A stretch of 56,070 bases of DNA from Sulfurimonadaceae bacterium (lineage in GTDB: Bacteria; Campylobacterota; Campylobacteria; Campylobacterales; Sulfurimonadaceae): positions 1 to 56,070 of the forward strand of contig JADGDM010000010.1 in NCBI GenBank assembly GCA_016744905.1. Direction: 5' to 3'. This document shows, piece after piece, positions 25,460-33,415 of the stretch (the stretch's first letter is position 1; each line of letters begins with the position of its first letter). Under the pieces are notes generated by a model, which saw nothing but the letters and a program-made list of their open reading frames with translations, was not told the DNA's origin and did not search any database. The position numbers and the translations under genes are program-made.

Positions 25460-25578
25460 GAACGGTCTCTTTTTCTACGATTTGGCTGGTTGATAAAACT
25501 AAAGTAGTTGGCGATCTCTTTCTTTTTTTTCTCTTCAGTCATTTTTTCTTTTTCAATAGTCTCTTTTGTAGAATTCAT
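25456..25578 (-). CDS. 40-residue basic small protein
   Basis: Frame of 40 codons plus stop, below usual annotation length. It starts with ATG at 25578 with a well-placed GTGAGGAAT ribosome site, a Lys/Glu-rich first half (TEEKKKKE) and a conserved-looking end, YFSFINQPNRRKRDRS. Charge is strongly positive at the C-terminus. The stop codon overlaps the yhbP stop by 4 bp. No homolog is recalled; it could be a small nucleic-acid or ribosome-binding protein. The ribosome site is the main reason to believe it. Confidence 0.55.
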   Translation of the reverse strand: MNSTKETIEKEKMTEEKKKKEIANYFSFINQPNRRKRDRS

Positions 25579-25689
25579 TTATTCCTCACCCATAATTATA
25601 TTTGATTTATAATACACATTTAATAACTGAAAAGAAGTATATCACATTAATATGATAATTTCAATCCTTCATAAAAATTCATCTTATAG

Positions 25690-25695
25690 TATAAT
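25690..25695 (+). promoter_or_regulatory. -10 box upstream of phnA/yjdM
   Basis: TATAAT 30 bases before the ATG at 25726, in an AT-rich stretch with AAGGTATC as ribosome site. No -35 box is evident, as usual for epsilonproteobacteria. Confidence 0.5.
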
Positions 25696-25725
25696 TTCAT
25701 CAATAATTTAACATAAGGTATCAAA

Positions 25726-26301
25726 ATGTCTGTAGAACAAGATCTATTAGCGCGCTCGAATGAGGCGTGTGAGCTCTGTAGTGCCACTGAAAATCTTAGC
25801 GCGCTAGAAGTGGCTCCAAGTGATGGTAGCACAGAGCAATCAATCATGGTATGTGGCACATGTAAAGAGATGATTACAGACAGTTCTAAGATGGATGCGA
25901 ATCATTTTAGATGTTTGAATGACTCTATGTGGAACTCAGAACCAGCGGTTCAAGTTATGGCGTATCGTCTACTTAAACAGTTAAGCGCTGAGGGTTGGCC
26001 ACAGGACTTACTTGATATGTTATATCTTGAAGAGGACGTTCAAGTTTGGGCGGATGCACTGGGTTCTGATGATGAAGATGTAGCAGTTGCTCCGACTAAA
26101 GATAGTAATGGTGTGACCTTAGAAGCAGGGGACAGTGTGACTATCATCAAAGACCTTGAGGTTAAGGGTGCAGGTTTTACGGCAAAGCGTGGAACGATGG
26201 TTAAAGGTATTCATCTGGTTCCTGGGAACAGCGAGCAGATAGAAGGGCGTGTTAATGGAACGAAGATTGTTCTTTTAACCAAGTTCTTAAAAAAGATGTA
26301 A
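25726..26301 (+). CDS. PhnA/YjdM-family zinc-ribbon protein
   Basis: 191 residues. The N-terminal zinc ribbon has CELC near residue 15 and CGTC near 43. The C-terminal PhnA domain is recognisable from SNGVTLEAGDSVTIIKDLEVKG cut into parts: DSNGV, GDSVT and KDLEVKG, then KRGTMVKGI. Called alkylphosphonate-utilisation protein PhnA or YjdM in databases, but the family has no proven role in phosphonate breakdown. It appears to stand alone with its own TATAAT box. Two AGCGCGCT palindromes occur in its first 80 bases. Confidence 0.85.
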   Translation: MSVEQDLLARSNEACELCSATENLSALEVAPSDGSTEQSIMVCGTCKEMITDSSKMDANHFRCLNDSMWNSEPAVQVMAYRLLKQLSAEGWPQDLLDMLYLEEDVQVWADALGSDDEDVAVAPTKDSNGVTLEAGDSVTIIKDLEVKGAGFTAKRGTMVKGIHLVPGNSEQIEGRVNGTKIVLLTKFLKKM

Positions 26302-26384
26302 ATTTTCATTCTAAAGAATGAATTAAAAAGATATAAGCGCAAATCATGATATGATGGCGCAAAATTAATATAAAGAAGTGAATT

Positions 26385-26681
26385 ATGGGCAAATTTGATG
26401 CACTATTTGAAGATGAAGATGATATCTTCGCAGGAACTCCTCAGTCAAAGTTTTGGGATATTAGAAAACAGTTAAGTGATGATCTTTTTGAAGATGAATT
26501 TGATAACCTAGTTGAACGTTTAGCGATTATGGAAATGATGTTGTCTGAGACACATAATTATGAAGACTTAGATAAAATTATTGCTGGATACCGTTATACT
26601 GACCTAGGTAAAGTAGAAGAACTGAAAAAAAGTACTTATATGGAACTTGCAGGACAACTTATCTACAGAGTGTCTGAGTAG
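26385..26681 (+). CDS. Small acidic hypothetical protein
   Basis: 98 residues, rich in Asp and Glu (FEDEDDIF, LFEDEFDN), predicted helical, no signal peptide. No family recognised. It has its own AAGAAGTGA ribosome site and is followed 20 bp later by a strong terminator hairpin, so it is probably a single-gene transcript, and independent of clpB. Confidence 0.7.
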   Translation: MGKFDALFEDEDDIFAGTPQSKFWDIRKQLSDDLFEDEFDNLVERLAIMEMMLSETHNYEDLDKIIAGYRYTDLGKVEELKKSTYMELAGQLIYRVSE

Positions 26682-26700
26682 ACCATACCTTTCTATAATT

Positions 26701-26736
26701 AACAGAACTCTTGTATGAGTTCTGTTCCCCTTTTCT
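26701..26736 (+). terminator. Rho-independent terminator, 10-bp perfect stem
   Basis: AACAGAACTC pairs exactly with GAGTTCTGTT around a TTGTAT loop, followed by CCCCTTTTCT. It ends transcription from the small acidic gene before the clpB promoter. Confidence 0.85.
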
Positions 26737-26827
26737 AAACCTTCCTTGATTTTTACCTTTTACCTTAATAATTGATTCACGGACAGTAGAATCTAAATTT
26801 ACATATGATGCTGTTGATATAAAAAGA

Positions 26828-26858
26828 CTTGACATTAAGTGACTCAATGATGTATAAT
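26828..26858 (+). promoter_or_regulatory. clpB sigma-70 promoter with candidate HspR (HAIR) operator
   Basis: TTGACA at 26829-26834 and TATAAT at 26853-26858 with an 18-bp spacer form a good vegetative promoter 29 bp before the clpB ATG. Overlapping the -35 box, CTTGACA-N7-ACTCAAT (26828-26848) resembles the HspR-associated inverted repeat consensus CTTGAGT-N7-ACTCAAG with 11 of 14 half-site matches and exact N7 spacing. Repression by HspR and release on heat shock is inferred; hspR is not in the window. Confidence 0.65.
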
Positions 26859-26887
26859 TCTTCTATATAAAACTAAAAGGAAACATT

Positions 26888-29464
26888 ATGAATAATATTT
26901 TTGAAAAATTAACCCACCAAATGACACAAAGTATCGAAGCAGCCATATCTTTAGCACTACATAATAAAAACTCAGAAGTGGAGATGGTTCACTTTCTATG
27001 GGCACTATTGACGAATTCAAACTCAGTTTTAAACCAAGCATTTAACAAAATGAGTGTGGATAAAACTGCCATCGAGTTGGATATAAGATCTGCGAGTGAA
27101 AAGTTCCCTAAAAGCTCTACAGTCAACAAAGAGAACATCAAGCTATCTCGTAATTTTGTGAGTTCTTTAGAGCGCGCTGCGGGAGAGATGGTGAAAAATG
27201 GCGACAGCTTTTTAGCCGTTGACAGTTACATCTTAGCCAATATCAAAGACGAGCCTTTCAAGTCAGTTCTTTCAAAGTATCTTGATGTGACTGAGCTGAT
27301 TAAAACTTTTGAAGCGATGCGCGCTGGTCAAAAAATCGAGTCGCAAAGTGCAGATGAAAATCTGGAAAGTTTAGAAAAGTATGGAATTGACTTGACAGCG
27401 CAAGCAGCAGAGGGCAAGTTGGCTCCTGTAATTGGTCGTGATGAAGAGATCAATCGTATGATGCAGATTTTGATTCGTAAAACGAAAAATAATCCTATCT
27501 TGCTAGGTGAACCAGGTGTTGGTAAAACGGCTTTAGCTGAGGGGTTGGCACAACGTATCTACGACAAAGATGTACCGCTTAGTTTACAAAATAGACGTTT
27601 GGTTACCTTAGATATGAGCGCGCTGATAGCAGGGGCTAAATATCGTGGTGAGTTTGAAGACAGACTCAAAGCCGTTATCGATGAAGTCAAACAAAATGGT
27701 AATGTTATTTTGTTTATTGACGAAATTCATACCATTATCGGGGCAGGGGCAAGTGAAGGAAGTATGGATGCAGCCAATATCTTAAAACCTGCTCTGGCAC
27801 GTGGAGAGTTGCATACTATCGGGGCAACAACACTTAAAGAGTATAGAAAGCATTTTGAAAAAGACACGGCGCTTCAAAGACGTTTTCAACCGGTTAATGT
27901 AAATGAGCCAAGTCTGAATCAATCACTTCAAATTTTACGTGGAATTAAAGAGCGTTTAGAAACCCACCATAATGTCAGTATTACGGACAGCGCACTGATA
28001 GCGGCGGCAAAGTTATCTGATAGATATATAGCAGATCGCTTTTTACCAGATAAGGCGATAGATTTGATTGACGAGGCGGCGGCTGAGTTAAAGATGCAAA
28101 TCGAGTCTGAACCACATGTCTTGAGTGCAGTGAAGCGTTTGGTTCAGGAGTTACAAGTTGAGCGTGAAGCACTTAAGATGGATATCAAAGCAAATAATGA
28201 AAAACGTTTGTCTGAGATCGAAAAAGAGTTGGCAGATGCACAAGAAAAACAGCAAACCTTGGAAAATAAATTTTTATTAGAAAAAGAAGTTTTTGAGAAA
28301 ATTGCCAATATTAAAGGTGAAGTAGAGACACTAAAACGCGCTGCAGTCAATGCTAAAAATGCAGGTGAATTTGAAAAGGCGGCTTCTATTGAGTATGGGG
28401 ATGTTCCTAAATTATTAGAAGATGAAGTGGCTTTGAAAGAGAAATGGGAGACCATGCAAGAGGAGGGAACATTGCTTCAAAACAGTGTGGATGAAGACTC
28501 TATCGCCTCGGTTGTGAGTCGTTGGACACAGATCCCAATTACGAAGATGTTACAAAGTGAAAAAGAGAAGATTTTAAATGTAGAATCGGAACTGAACAAA
28601 GAAGTCATTGGTCAGTCAAAGGCAACTTTCGCGGTAGCACGCGCTATTAAAAGAAATAAAGCAGGGCTTTCGGATAAAAATAGACCTATTGGTAGTTTTC
28701 TATTTTTAGGGCCAACGGGTGTGGGTAAAACACAGACAGCAAAGACCTTGGCTAAGTTTCTTTTTGACTCGAGTGAAGCGATGGTACGTATAGATATGAG
28801 TGAGTATATGGAGAAACAGTCTGTCTCTCGTCTTGTTGGACCACCTCCGGGCTATGTGGGTTATGATGAAGGTGGACAGTTGACAGAAGCGGTTCGTCGA
28901 AAACCGTATAGTGTTATCTTGTTTGATGAAGTAGAAAAAGCACATCCTGATGTATTTAATACACTTTTGCAAGTTTTAGATGATGGACGATTAACGGACA
29001 ATAAAGGGGTGACGGTTGACTTTAGTAATACCATCATTATCTTGACCTCAAATATTGCCAGTGATAAAATCATGAATGAGGCGCAAAATCCAGACTTAGA
29101 AAACATCGTACTTGAAGAGTTAAGACGCCATTTTAAACCTGAGTTTTTAAATCGTTTAGATGACATTATCCAGTTTAATGCACTGGGTCAAGCAGAAATT
29201 ACAAATATTGTAGATCTGTTTTTTAAAGAGATTCAAGAAAAAGTAGTGGAGCGTCAGATTGAATTGACACTCAGTAAAGAAGCGAAAGTGATGATTGCCG
29301 AGGCTGGATTTGACCCAACTTACGGAGCGCGCCCACTCAAACGTGCGCTTTATGAGATTGTGGAAGACAGACTGGCAGATCTTATTTTAGAGGGTAAAGT
29401 TATAGAAGGTTCACAAGTTCATTATGACTTTATTGATGGTGAATTTAAAGTGCGTGTCTCTTAG
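26888..29464 (+). CDS. clpB: ATP-dependent disaggregase ClpB
   Basis: Heat-shock AAA+ chaperone that, with DnaK, pulls proteins from aggregates. 858 residues with the complete layout: Clp N domain (about 1-145), first ATPase with GEPGVGKT and LFIDEIHT, a middle coiled-coil domain (about 400-520), second ATPase with GPTGVGKT and DEVEKAHPD, and the C-terminal small domain with [18 protein letters not shown] is the ribosome site. The promoter overlaps a HAIR-like operator. It is monocistronic and convergent with a rhodanese gene by a 4-bp overlap. Confidence 0.97.
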   Translation: MNNIFEKLTHQMTQSIEAAISLALHNKNSEVEMVHFLWALLTNSNSVLNQAFNKMSVDKTAIELDIRSASEKFPKSSTVNKENIKLSRNFVSSLERAAGEMVKNGDSFLAVDSYILANIKDEPFKSVLSKYLDVTELIKTFEAMRAGQKIESQSADENLESLEKYGIDLTAQAAEGKLAPVIGRDEEINRMMQILIRKTKNNPILLGEPGVGKTALAEGLAQRIYDKDVPLSLQNRRLVTLDMSALIAGAKYRGEFEDRLKAVIDEVKQNGNVILFIDEIHTIIGAGASEGSMDAANILKPALARGELHTIGATTLKEYRKHFEKDTALQRRFQPVNVNEPSLNQSLQILRGIKERLETHHNVSITDSALIAAAKLSDRYIADRFLPDKAIDLIDEAAAELKMQIESEPHVLSAVKRLVQELQVEREALKMDIKANNEKRLSEIEKELADAQEKQQTLENKFLLEKEVFEKIANIKGEVETLKRAAVNAKNAGEFEKAASIEYGDVPKLLEDEVALKEKWETMQEEGTLLQNSVDEDSIASVVSRWTQIPITKMLQSEKEKILNVESELNKEVIGQSKATFAVARAIKRNKAGLSDKNRPIGSFLFLGPTGVGKTQTAKTLAKFLFDSSEAMVRIDMSEYMEKQSVSRLVGPPPGYVGYDEGGQLTEAVRRKPYSVILFDEVEKAHPDVFNTLLQVLDDGRLTDNKGVTVDFSNTIIILTSNIASDKIMNEAQNPDLENIVLEELRRHFKPEFLNRLDDIIQFNALGQAEITNIVDLFFKEIQEKVVERQIELTLSKEAKVMIAEAGFDPTYGARPLKRALYEIVEDRLADLILEGKVIEGSQVHYDFIDGEFKVRVS

Positions 29465-29832
29465 TTACTAAGAGGCTCTTTCACTTCTCTTTCAAACTCA
29501 CTTTGTGTGGCGACATCGTAGACTGTCCAACCATTTTTAGTGAGAATTTTTGCTGCGTAAGAGCTACGACTACCGCTTTGACAATAGACAACGAGCACTC
29601 TTTTTTTAGGCACACGTGCCAGTGATTTACTAATCTCTTCTACTGGGATATTAATCGCACTTTCTATATGTCCTTGTTGATACTCTTTTATTGTCCGAAC
29701 ATCCATAATCACTGCACCTTGTTCAACTGCCTTATGCGCTGCCAGTAGAGTGGCATCATCAACTTTTGAACAGCCTGTATAAAATGTAAATGTAAGTAAG
29801 AGTGTTAGAATAGTGAATAGAGATTTTCTCAT
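29461..29832 (-). CDS. Rhodanese-domain lipoprotein
   Basis: 123 residues: a lipoprotein signal with lipobox YTGC near residue 21, followed by one rhodanese domain. The active-site loop is CQSGSRSS, with Cys near residue 84, and VMDV-type [15 protein letters not shown] precedes it. It likely carries persulfide sulfur or binds a redox partner on the periplasmic side of the membrane. It overlaps the clpB stop by 4 bp and has its own AAAGG-like ribosome site. Confidence 0.88.
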   Translation of the reverse strand: MRKSLFTILTLLLTFTFYTGCSKVDDATLLAAHKAVEQGAVIMDVRTIKEYQQGHIESAINIPVEEISKSLARVPKKRVLVVYCQSGSRSSYAAKILTKNGWTVYDVATQSEFEREVKEPLSN

Positions 29833-29900
29833 GTAAAAGCTTTCCTTATAATTTTTATCAAAATTCTAGCACAGTTTTTCTTGGTTAACTTCAGATAGAG

Positions 29901-29906
29901 TATAAT
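29901..29906 (+). promoter_or_regulatory. -10 box of tetra-haem cytochrome gene, possibly leaderless
   Basis: TATAAT followed by TCATTT and then the ATG. No Shine-Dalgarno fits, so the transcript would begin at or next to the start codon. Confidence 0.5.
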
Positions 29907-29912
29907 TCATTT

Positions 29913-30299
29913 ATGAAAAAAATACTACTATTATTAACCATTTTTATCTCCTCTTTGATGGCCTGTACAGGTGACTGTATGACCTGTCATCCTGCCTTAG
30001 AAAAAAATATTTTAACCGACAAACGTCACTCTCCTATGCTTACTTGTATCTATTGTCATAAAGAAAATAGTGAATCTATGGCAGAGTGTGGACCAGACTG
30101 TTTTGAGTGTCATACCAAAGAAAAAATTGATAGACGAGATATTCGAGAACATGATGTTATTGAAGATTGTCGTATCTGTCACATGAAGATGAAAAAAGAA
30201 AAAAATAGCGCACTTGATGCTGCACCAACACAGTCAACGCAGGTGCCATTAAGAGATTTTTTACAAGAAAACAATACAGGCGGTTTAAATGAGTTTTGA
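29913..30299 (+). CDS. Small tetra-haem c-type cytochrome
   Basis: 128 residues with a signal peptide ending about SSLMA and four CXXCH motifs: CMTCH, CIYCH, CFECH and CRICH. Extra histidines (KRHSPM, REHDVI) could be distal ligands, giving bis-His haems like those of small periplasmic electron-shuttle cytochromes. The last 35 residues are a polar tail without haems. The 3' end overlaps the HDOD gene by 11 bp, an unusual pairing of an exported cytochrome and a cytoplasmic signalling domain. Confidence 0.85.
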   Translation: MKKILLLLTIFISSLMACTGDCMTCHPALEKNILTDKRHSPMLTCIYCHKENSESMAECGPDCFECHTKEKIDRRDIREHDVIEDCRICHMKMKKEKNSALDAAPTQSTQVPLRDFLQENNTGGLNEF

Positions 30300-31104
30300 G
30301 CAAATTATAGAAGAGATAGATACCTTTCCCCCTTTTCCAGAGTCGGTACAGAAAATAGAAAGTGCCTTTGCTAAAGGGGAAGTTGAACCAAAGCTCATTA
30401 TCAAGCTTATCGAATCTGACGCTATTTTAACAGCTGAAATTTTAGCACGTGCCAACTCGCCGATGAATGGTTTTCGTAAAGATATTGTCTCTGTTTCACA
30501 AGCGGTAACCTTACTCGGAAATGTAAAAATACGGGCCTTTGTTTTAGAATTTGCGATGAAAAAGAATTTTAAAGTTGATATGTCTGTTTATGGAATTGAC
30601 AATTCAAAGTTTTCAGATGTCTCAAATCTTCAAAGTACCTTGATGTTTCAGTGGTACATGGGCGTTGATATCAACCTCTCAAAACTCTTAGTGCCTATTA
30701 TTTTTTTACTAGATATTGGAAAAGTACTTATTGCTAATGAAATTACTTCAAGTGCGTACGCTGCGCAGTTTACACAGGAGATGCAAGAGTGTGATGATGT
30801 TGAAGCTTTAGAAATGATGTTTAGTGATACAAATTCTTACAAGGTCAGCGCGCTACTGTTTAAGCACTGGAACTTTAATGAACTGTTTATAGACTTAGCC
30901 AATGAATTGGCCAGTGGCAGTTCAATGGCAGAACTTAAAGAGGCACTTATTGCTATAAAAGCGGTACGTTTAGCGGTTAATATCAAAGAGCAACTGAGTG
31001 AAAATAGTCTTTACCATGCACAGCAATTTTTACTACACAATGGAAAAGATGCGATTAAATTTGAAAAAGTGTGTTTGAGAATTAAGTCGAAGTTAGAGGA
31101 ATAA
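30289..31104 (+). CDS. HDOD-domain signalling protein
   Basis: 271 residues of the HDOD family, a catalytically dead relative of HD-GYP phosphodiesterases used in regulatory complexes. The opening IIEEIDTFPPFPESVQKI-like segment (LP.LP.vv family signature) and the ILARANSPM and AVTLLGNVKIRAFVL blocks are typical. The metal-binding HD pair is absent: the expected site reads LLDIGK. It starts 11 bp inside the cytochrome gene, so is cotranscribed with it. Function: likely protein-protein regulation, specifics unknown. Confidence 0.85.
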   Translation: MSFEQIIEEIDTFPPFPESVQKIESAFAKGEVEPKLIIKLIESDAILTAEILARANSPMNGFRKDIVSVSQAVTLLGNVKIRAFVLEFAMKKNFKVDMSVYGIDNSKFSDVSNLQSTLMFQWYMGVDINLSKLLVPIIFLLDIGKVLIANEITSSAYAAQFTQEMQECDDVEALEMMFSDTNSYKVSALLFKHWNFNELFIDLANELASGSSMAELKEALIAIKAVRLAVNIKEQLSENSLYHAQQFLLHNGKDAIKFEKVCLRIKSKLEE

Positions 31105-31108
31105 AGAT

Positions 31109-31129
31109 ATCTACGTTTTAAGCGTAGAT
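31109..31129. terminator. Short hairpin between convergent genes
   Basis: ATCTACG and CGTAGAT form a perfect 7-bp stem around TTTTAAG, placed between the HDOD stop and including the stop of the minus-strand gene. No clear T-run follows, so it is a weak candidate. Confidence 0.45.
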
Positions 31130-31663
31130 CATCTCTTGTAGTTGATCAAAGTCTTTCATGACTTTTTCTAGAAGTTTTTGACTCTGTTCTATCAGTTTTG
31201 CGATGGCTTCTTGCGCACTATCTTCACTCTCTAGATGTTTGTTTAAAGAGTTGTCAAAGGCGTGAACCAGTTCATTTTTAGCATGTGCTTTGGCGTTCTC
31301 ATTGCGGTCTTGCATGGGTGATAAAATATCGTTGAGTTGTTTTGCCATTTTATTTAGAGGCGTCGTCTGCTCATCACTCAGCTCACTCATAAAGTTATCT
31401 ATAAAGGGCTGAGCCGTTTTCATAAATTCTTTAATCTCTTTTCTATCTTGCGCATCAATCCCATTACTTTCAACGGAAAATTTAAATTGCTGTTGCGTTG
31501 CAAAACTAAACTCAGTTTTTGAACCACCGTCATTGGTCTGATTTTTATAATTTAGTTCACTTTCATTACTCATATCCATTTTGATAACATCGCCACTAGA
31601 GGTCTTCATCATTATGTTAAGGTCGTGCGAACGGTAAGCGTCCAAAGAAGTTAAAGAGTTCAT
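31118..31663 (-). CDS. Hypothetical helical protein
   Basis: 181 residues, no signal peptide or membrane segment. The first third is polar, with short strands (GDVIKMDMSNESELNY); the rest is predicted amphipathic helix rich in Gln, Glu and Lys. The layout faintly recalls DUF5610-type proteins of proteobacteria, but I do not assign it. TAGGAATAAATT is a usable ribosome site. It is monocistronic and convergent with the HDOD gene. Confidence 0.7.
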   Translation of the reverse strand: MNSLTSLDAYRSHDLNIMMKTSSGDVIKMDMSNESELNYKNQTNDGGSKTEFSFATQQQFKFSVESNGIDAQDRKEIKEFMKTAQPFIDNFMSELSDEQTTPLNKMAKQLNDILSPMQDRNENAKAHAKNELVHAFDNSLNKHLESEDSAQEAIAKLIEQSQKLLEKVMKDFDQLQEMIYA

Positions 31664-31796
31664 AATTTATTCCTATTTTCTATACTATTATGTATATCGT
31701 CTAAAACAATAAAAAGTTGAGTTTTGTAGAGATGATATTTTAGTTGTTAATTAATAAAAAAATGGTTCTGACTAGTCTATATAAATAGAATTGTCG

Positions 31797-31802
31797 TATA
31801 AT
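31797..31802 (+). promoter_or_regulatory. -10 box of the tandem sulfatase genes
   Basis: TATAAT about 20 bases upstream of the first sulfatase ATG, followed by AAGGAG as ribosome site. A partly matching TTGTCG lies too close to serve as -35. Confidence 0.5.
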
Positions 31803-31822
31803 CATAAAAATAAGGAGAATCA

Positions 31823-33403
31823 ATGAAAAAAAGAACTTCAAAATTATTGTTTTCACTGGGTTTAGGTATTGCTACTTTAGTGATGCCTGCACAAGTAATA
31901 GCAGCTAAAAAACCAAATATACTTGTAATGTGGGGTGATGATATAGGCTATTGGAATACGAGTGCTTATAATCAAGGAATGATGGGCTACAAAACGCCAA
32001 ATATTGATTCTATTGCCAAAGATGGTGCTCTTTTTACGGATATGTATGCACAACAATCATGTACAGCGGGACGTGCTTCTTTTATCTTAGGGCAACAGCC
32101 TTTTAGAACAGGTTTACTTACTATTGGTATGCCCGGAAGTGATCATGGTATTCCTGATTGGACGCCTACTATTGGAGATTTACTCAAAGAACAAGGGTAT
32201 GCTACGGGTCAATTTGGTAAAAATCACTTAGGCGATCAAGATAAACATCTTCCAACAAAACATGGTTTTGATGAGTTTTTTGGAAACCTTTACCATCTGA
32301 ATGCAGAAGAAGAACCAGAAACGTATTATTATCCAAAAGACCCTGAGTTTCATAAAAAGTATGGTCCTCGTGGCGTTATTCACTCTAAGGTCGATGGAAA
32401 GGTTGAAGATACTGGACCACTAAATAGAAAAAGAATGGAAACAGTAGATTATGAGTTTGGTGCAGCAGCTAAAGACTTTATGTCACGTTCAGTAAAAGCG
32501 AAGAAGCCATTTTTTGTGTGGATGAACTATACGCGTGCGCATGTTTGGACGCGCCAGAAAAAAGAGTATCAAGGTATTACCGGGATTTCTCTTTATGCGG
32601 ATGCTATAAAAGAGTTAGATGATATGGTGGGTGATATGCTCAATCATGTTAAAAAGCTAGGCGTTGAAGACAATACTATTATTGTATTTTCTACCGATAA
32701 TGGTGCTGAGAAATTTACTTTTCCTGATGGCGGTGCCACACCATTTTATGGAGAAAAAGGGACTACTTGGGAAGGTGGTATGCGTGTTCCACAAATGGTT
32801 AAATGGCCAAAAACAATTAAACCTGGAACTGTTTATAATGACATTATGTCTCAAGAAGATTGGATGCCAACACTGCTTGCTGCGGCTGGAGTAGATGATG
32901 TAAAAGAGAAACTTGCTTCCAAAAAAGGTTTGAAAGCCAATGGTAAAAACTTTAGAGTGCATCTTGATGGATATAACTTTAAACCATACTTTGAAGGTAA
33001 AACAGAAAAAGGACCACGTAGAGAGATTATGTACTTTGCAGCCAGCGGTATGTTAAACGCTATTCGTGTTGATAATTGGAAACTCTCTTTTGCTATTGAA
33101 GATGGAGCAATTAACGAAGCGTATCGTAAAACTCCAGCTTGGCCTGTTATTACAAACCTAAGAGCAGATCCATTTGAGAGTGCGCATAAAGATTCAGCAC
33201 TTTATATCAAATGGTATGCAGACAACATGTGGTTAATGGTTCCTGCCCAAGGATTTGTTCAAAACTTTATGGGTTCTATAGAAGGTTACCCTTTCCAATC
33301 AGGTAGCTCTTTAAGTGCTGGTAATATTGGTTATGGCACACTTGAAATGCAAAAAGCCAAAGGTGGTCTCCAAAGACTATTGAACAATGCACCAATTAAC
33401 TAA
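31823..33403 (+). CDS. Exported type I arylsulfatase, copy 1
   Basis: 526 residues; signal peptide cleaved near VIAAKK. The sulfatase fold is clear: NILVMWGDD metal site at the N-terminus, and CTAGR with Cys80, the C-x-A-x-R motif oxidised to formylglycine, followed by the ILGQQPFRTG block. STDNGAE and GEKGTTWEGG are the other metal/active-site blocks. It hydrolyses a sulfate ester in the periplasm; substrate unknown. It lies 12 bp from its paralog. No FGE or anaerobic maturase is in the window. Confidence 0.9.
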   Translation: MKKRTSKLLFSLGLGIATLVMPAQVIAAKKPNILVMWGDDIGYWNTSAYNQGMMGYKTPNIDSIAKDGALFTDMYAQQSCTAGRASFILGQQPFRTGLLTIGMPGSDHGIPDWTPTIGDLLKEQGYATGQFGKNHLGDQDKHLPTKHGFDEFFGNLYHLNAEEEPETYYYPKDPEFHKKYGPRGVIHSKVDGKVEDTGPLNRKRMETVDYEFGAAAKDFMSRSVKAKKPFFVWMNYTRAHVWTRQKKEYQGITGISLYADAIKELDDMVGDMLNHVKKLGVEDNTIIVFSTDNGAEKFTFPDGGATPFYGEKGTTWEGGMRVPQMVKWPKTIKPGTVYNDIMSQEDWMPTLLAAAGVDDVKEKLASKKGLKANGKNFRVHLDGYNFKPYFEGKTEKGPRREIMYFAASGMLNAIRVDNWKLSFAIEDGAINEAYRKTPAWPVITNLRADPFESAHKDSALYIKWYADNMWLMVPAQGFVQNFMGSIEGYPFQSGSSLSAGNIGYGTLEMQKAKGGLQRLLNNAPIN

Positions 33404-33415
33404 AAGGAATATAGG

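Noticed and set aside
25647-25859. 70-residue minus-strand frame over the phnA start
   Set aside because: Antisense shadow crossing the phnA promoter and coding region; no ribosome site and no recognisable family.
26659-26847. 62-residue minus-strand frame between the acidic gene and clpB
   Set aside because: It runs through the strong terminator hairpin and the clpB promoter, and has no start signal.
26740-26887. CIRCE-type HrcA operator before clpB
   Set aside because: No TTAGCACTC-N9-GAGTGCTAA-like inverted repeat is visible; the HAIR-like site is the better explanation.
28144-28455. 103-residue minus-strand frame inside clpB
   Set aside because: Ser/Phe-rich antisense shadow of the clpB coiled-coil region, no start signals.
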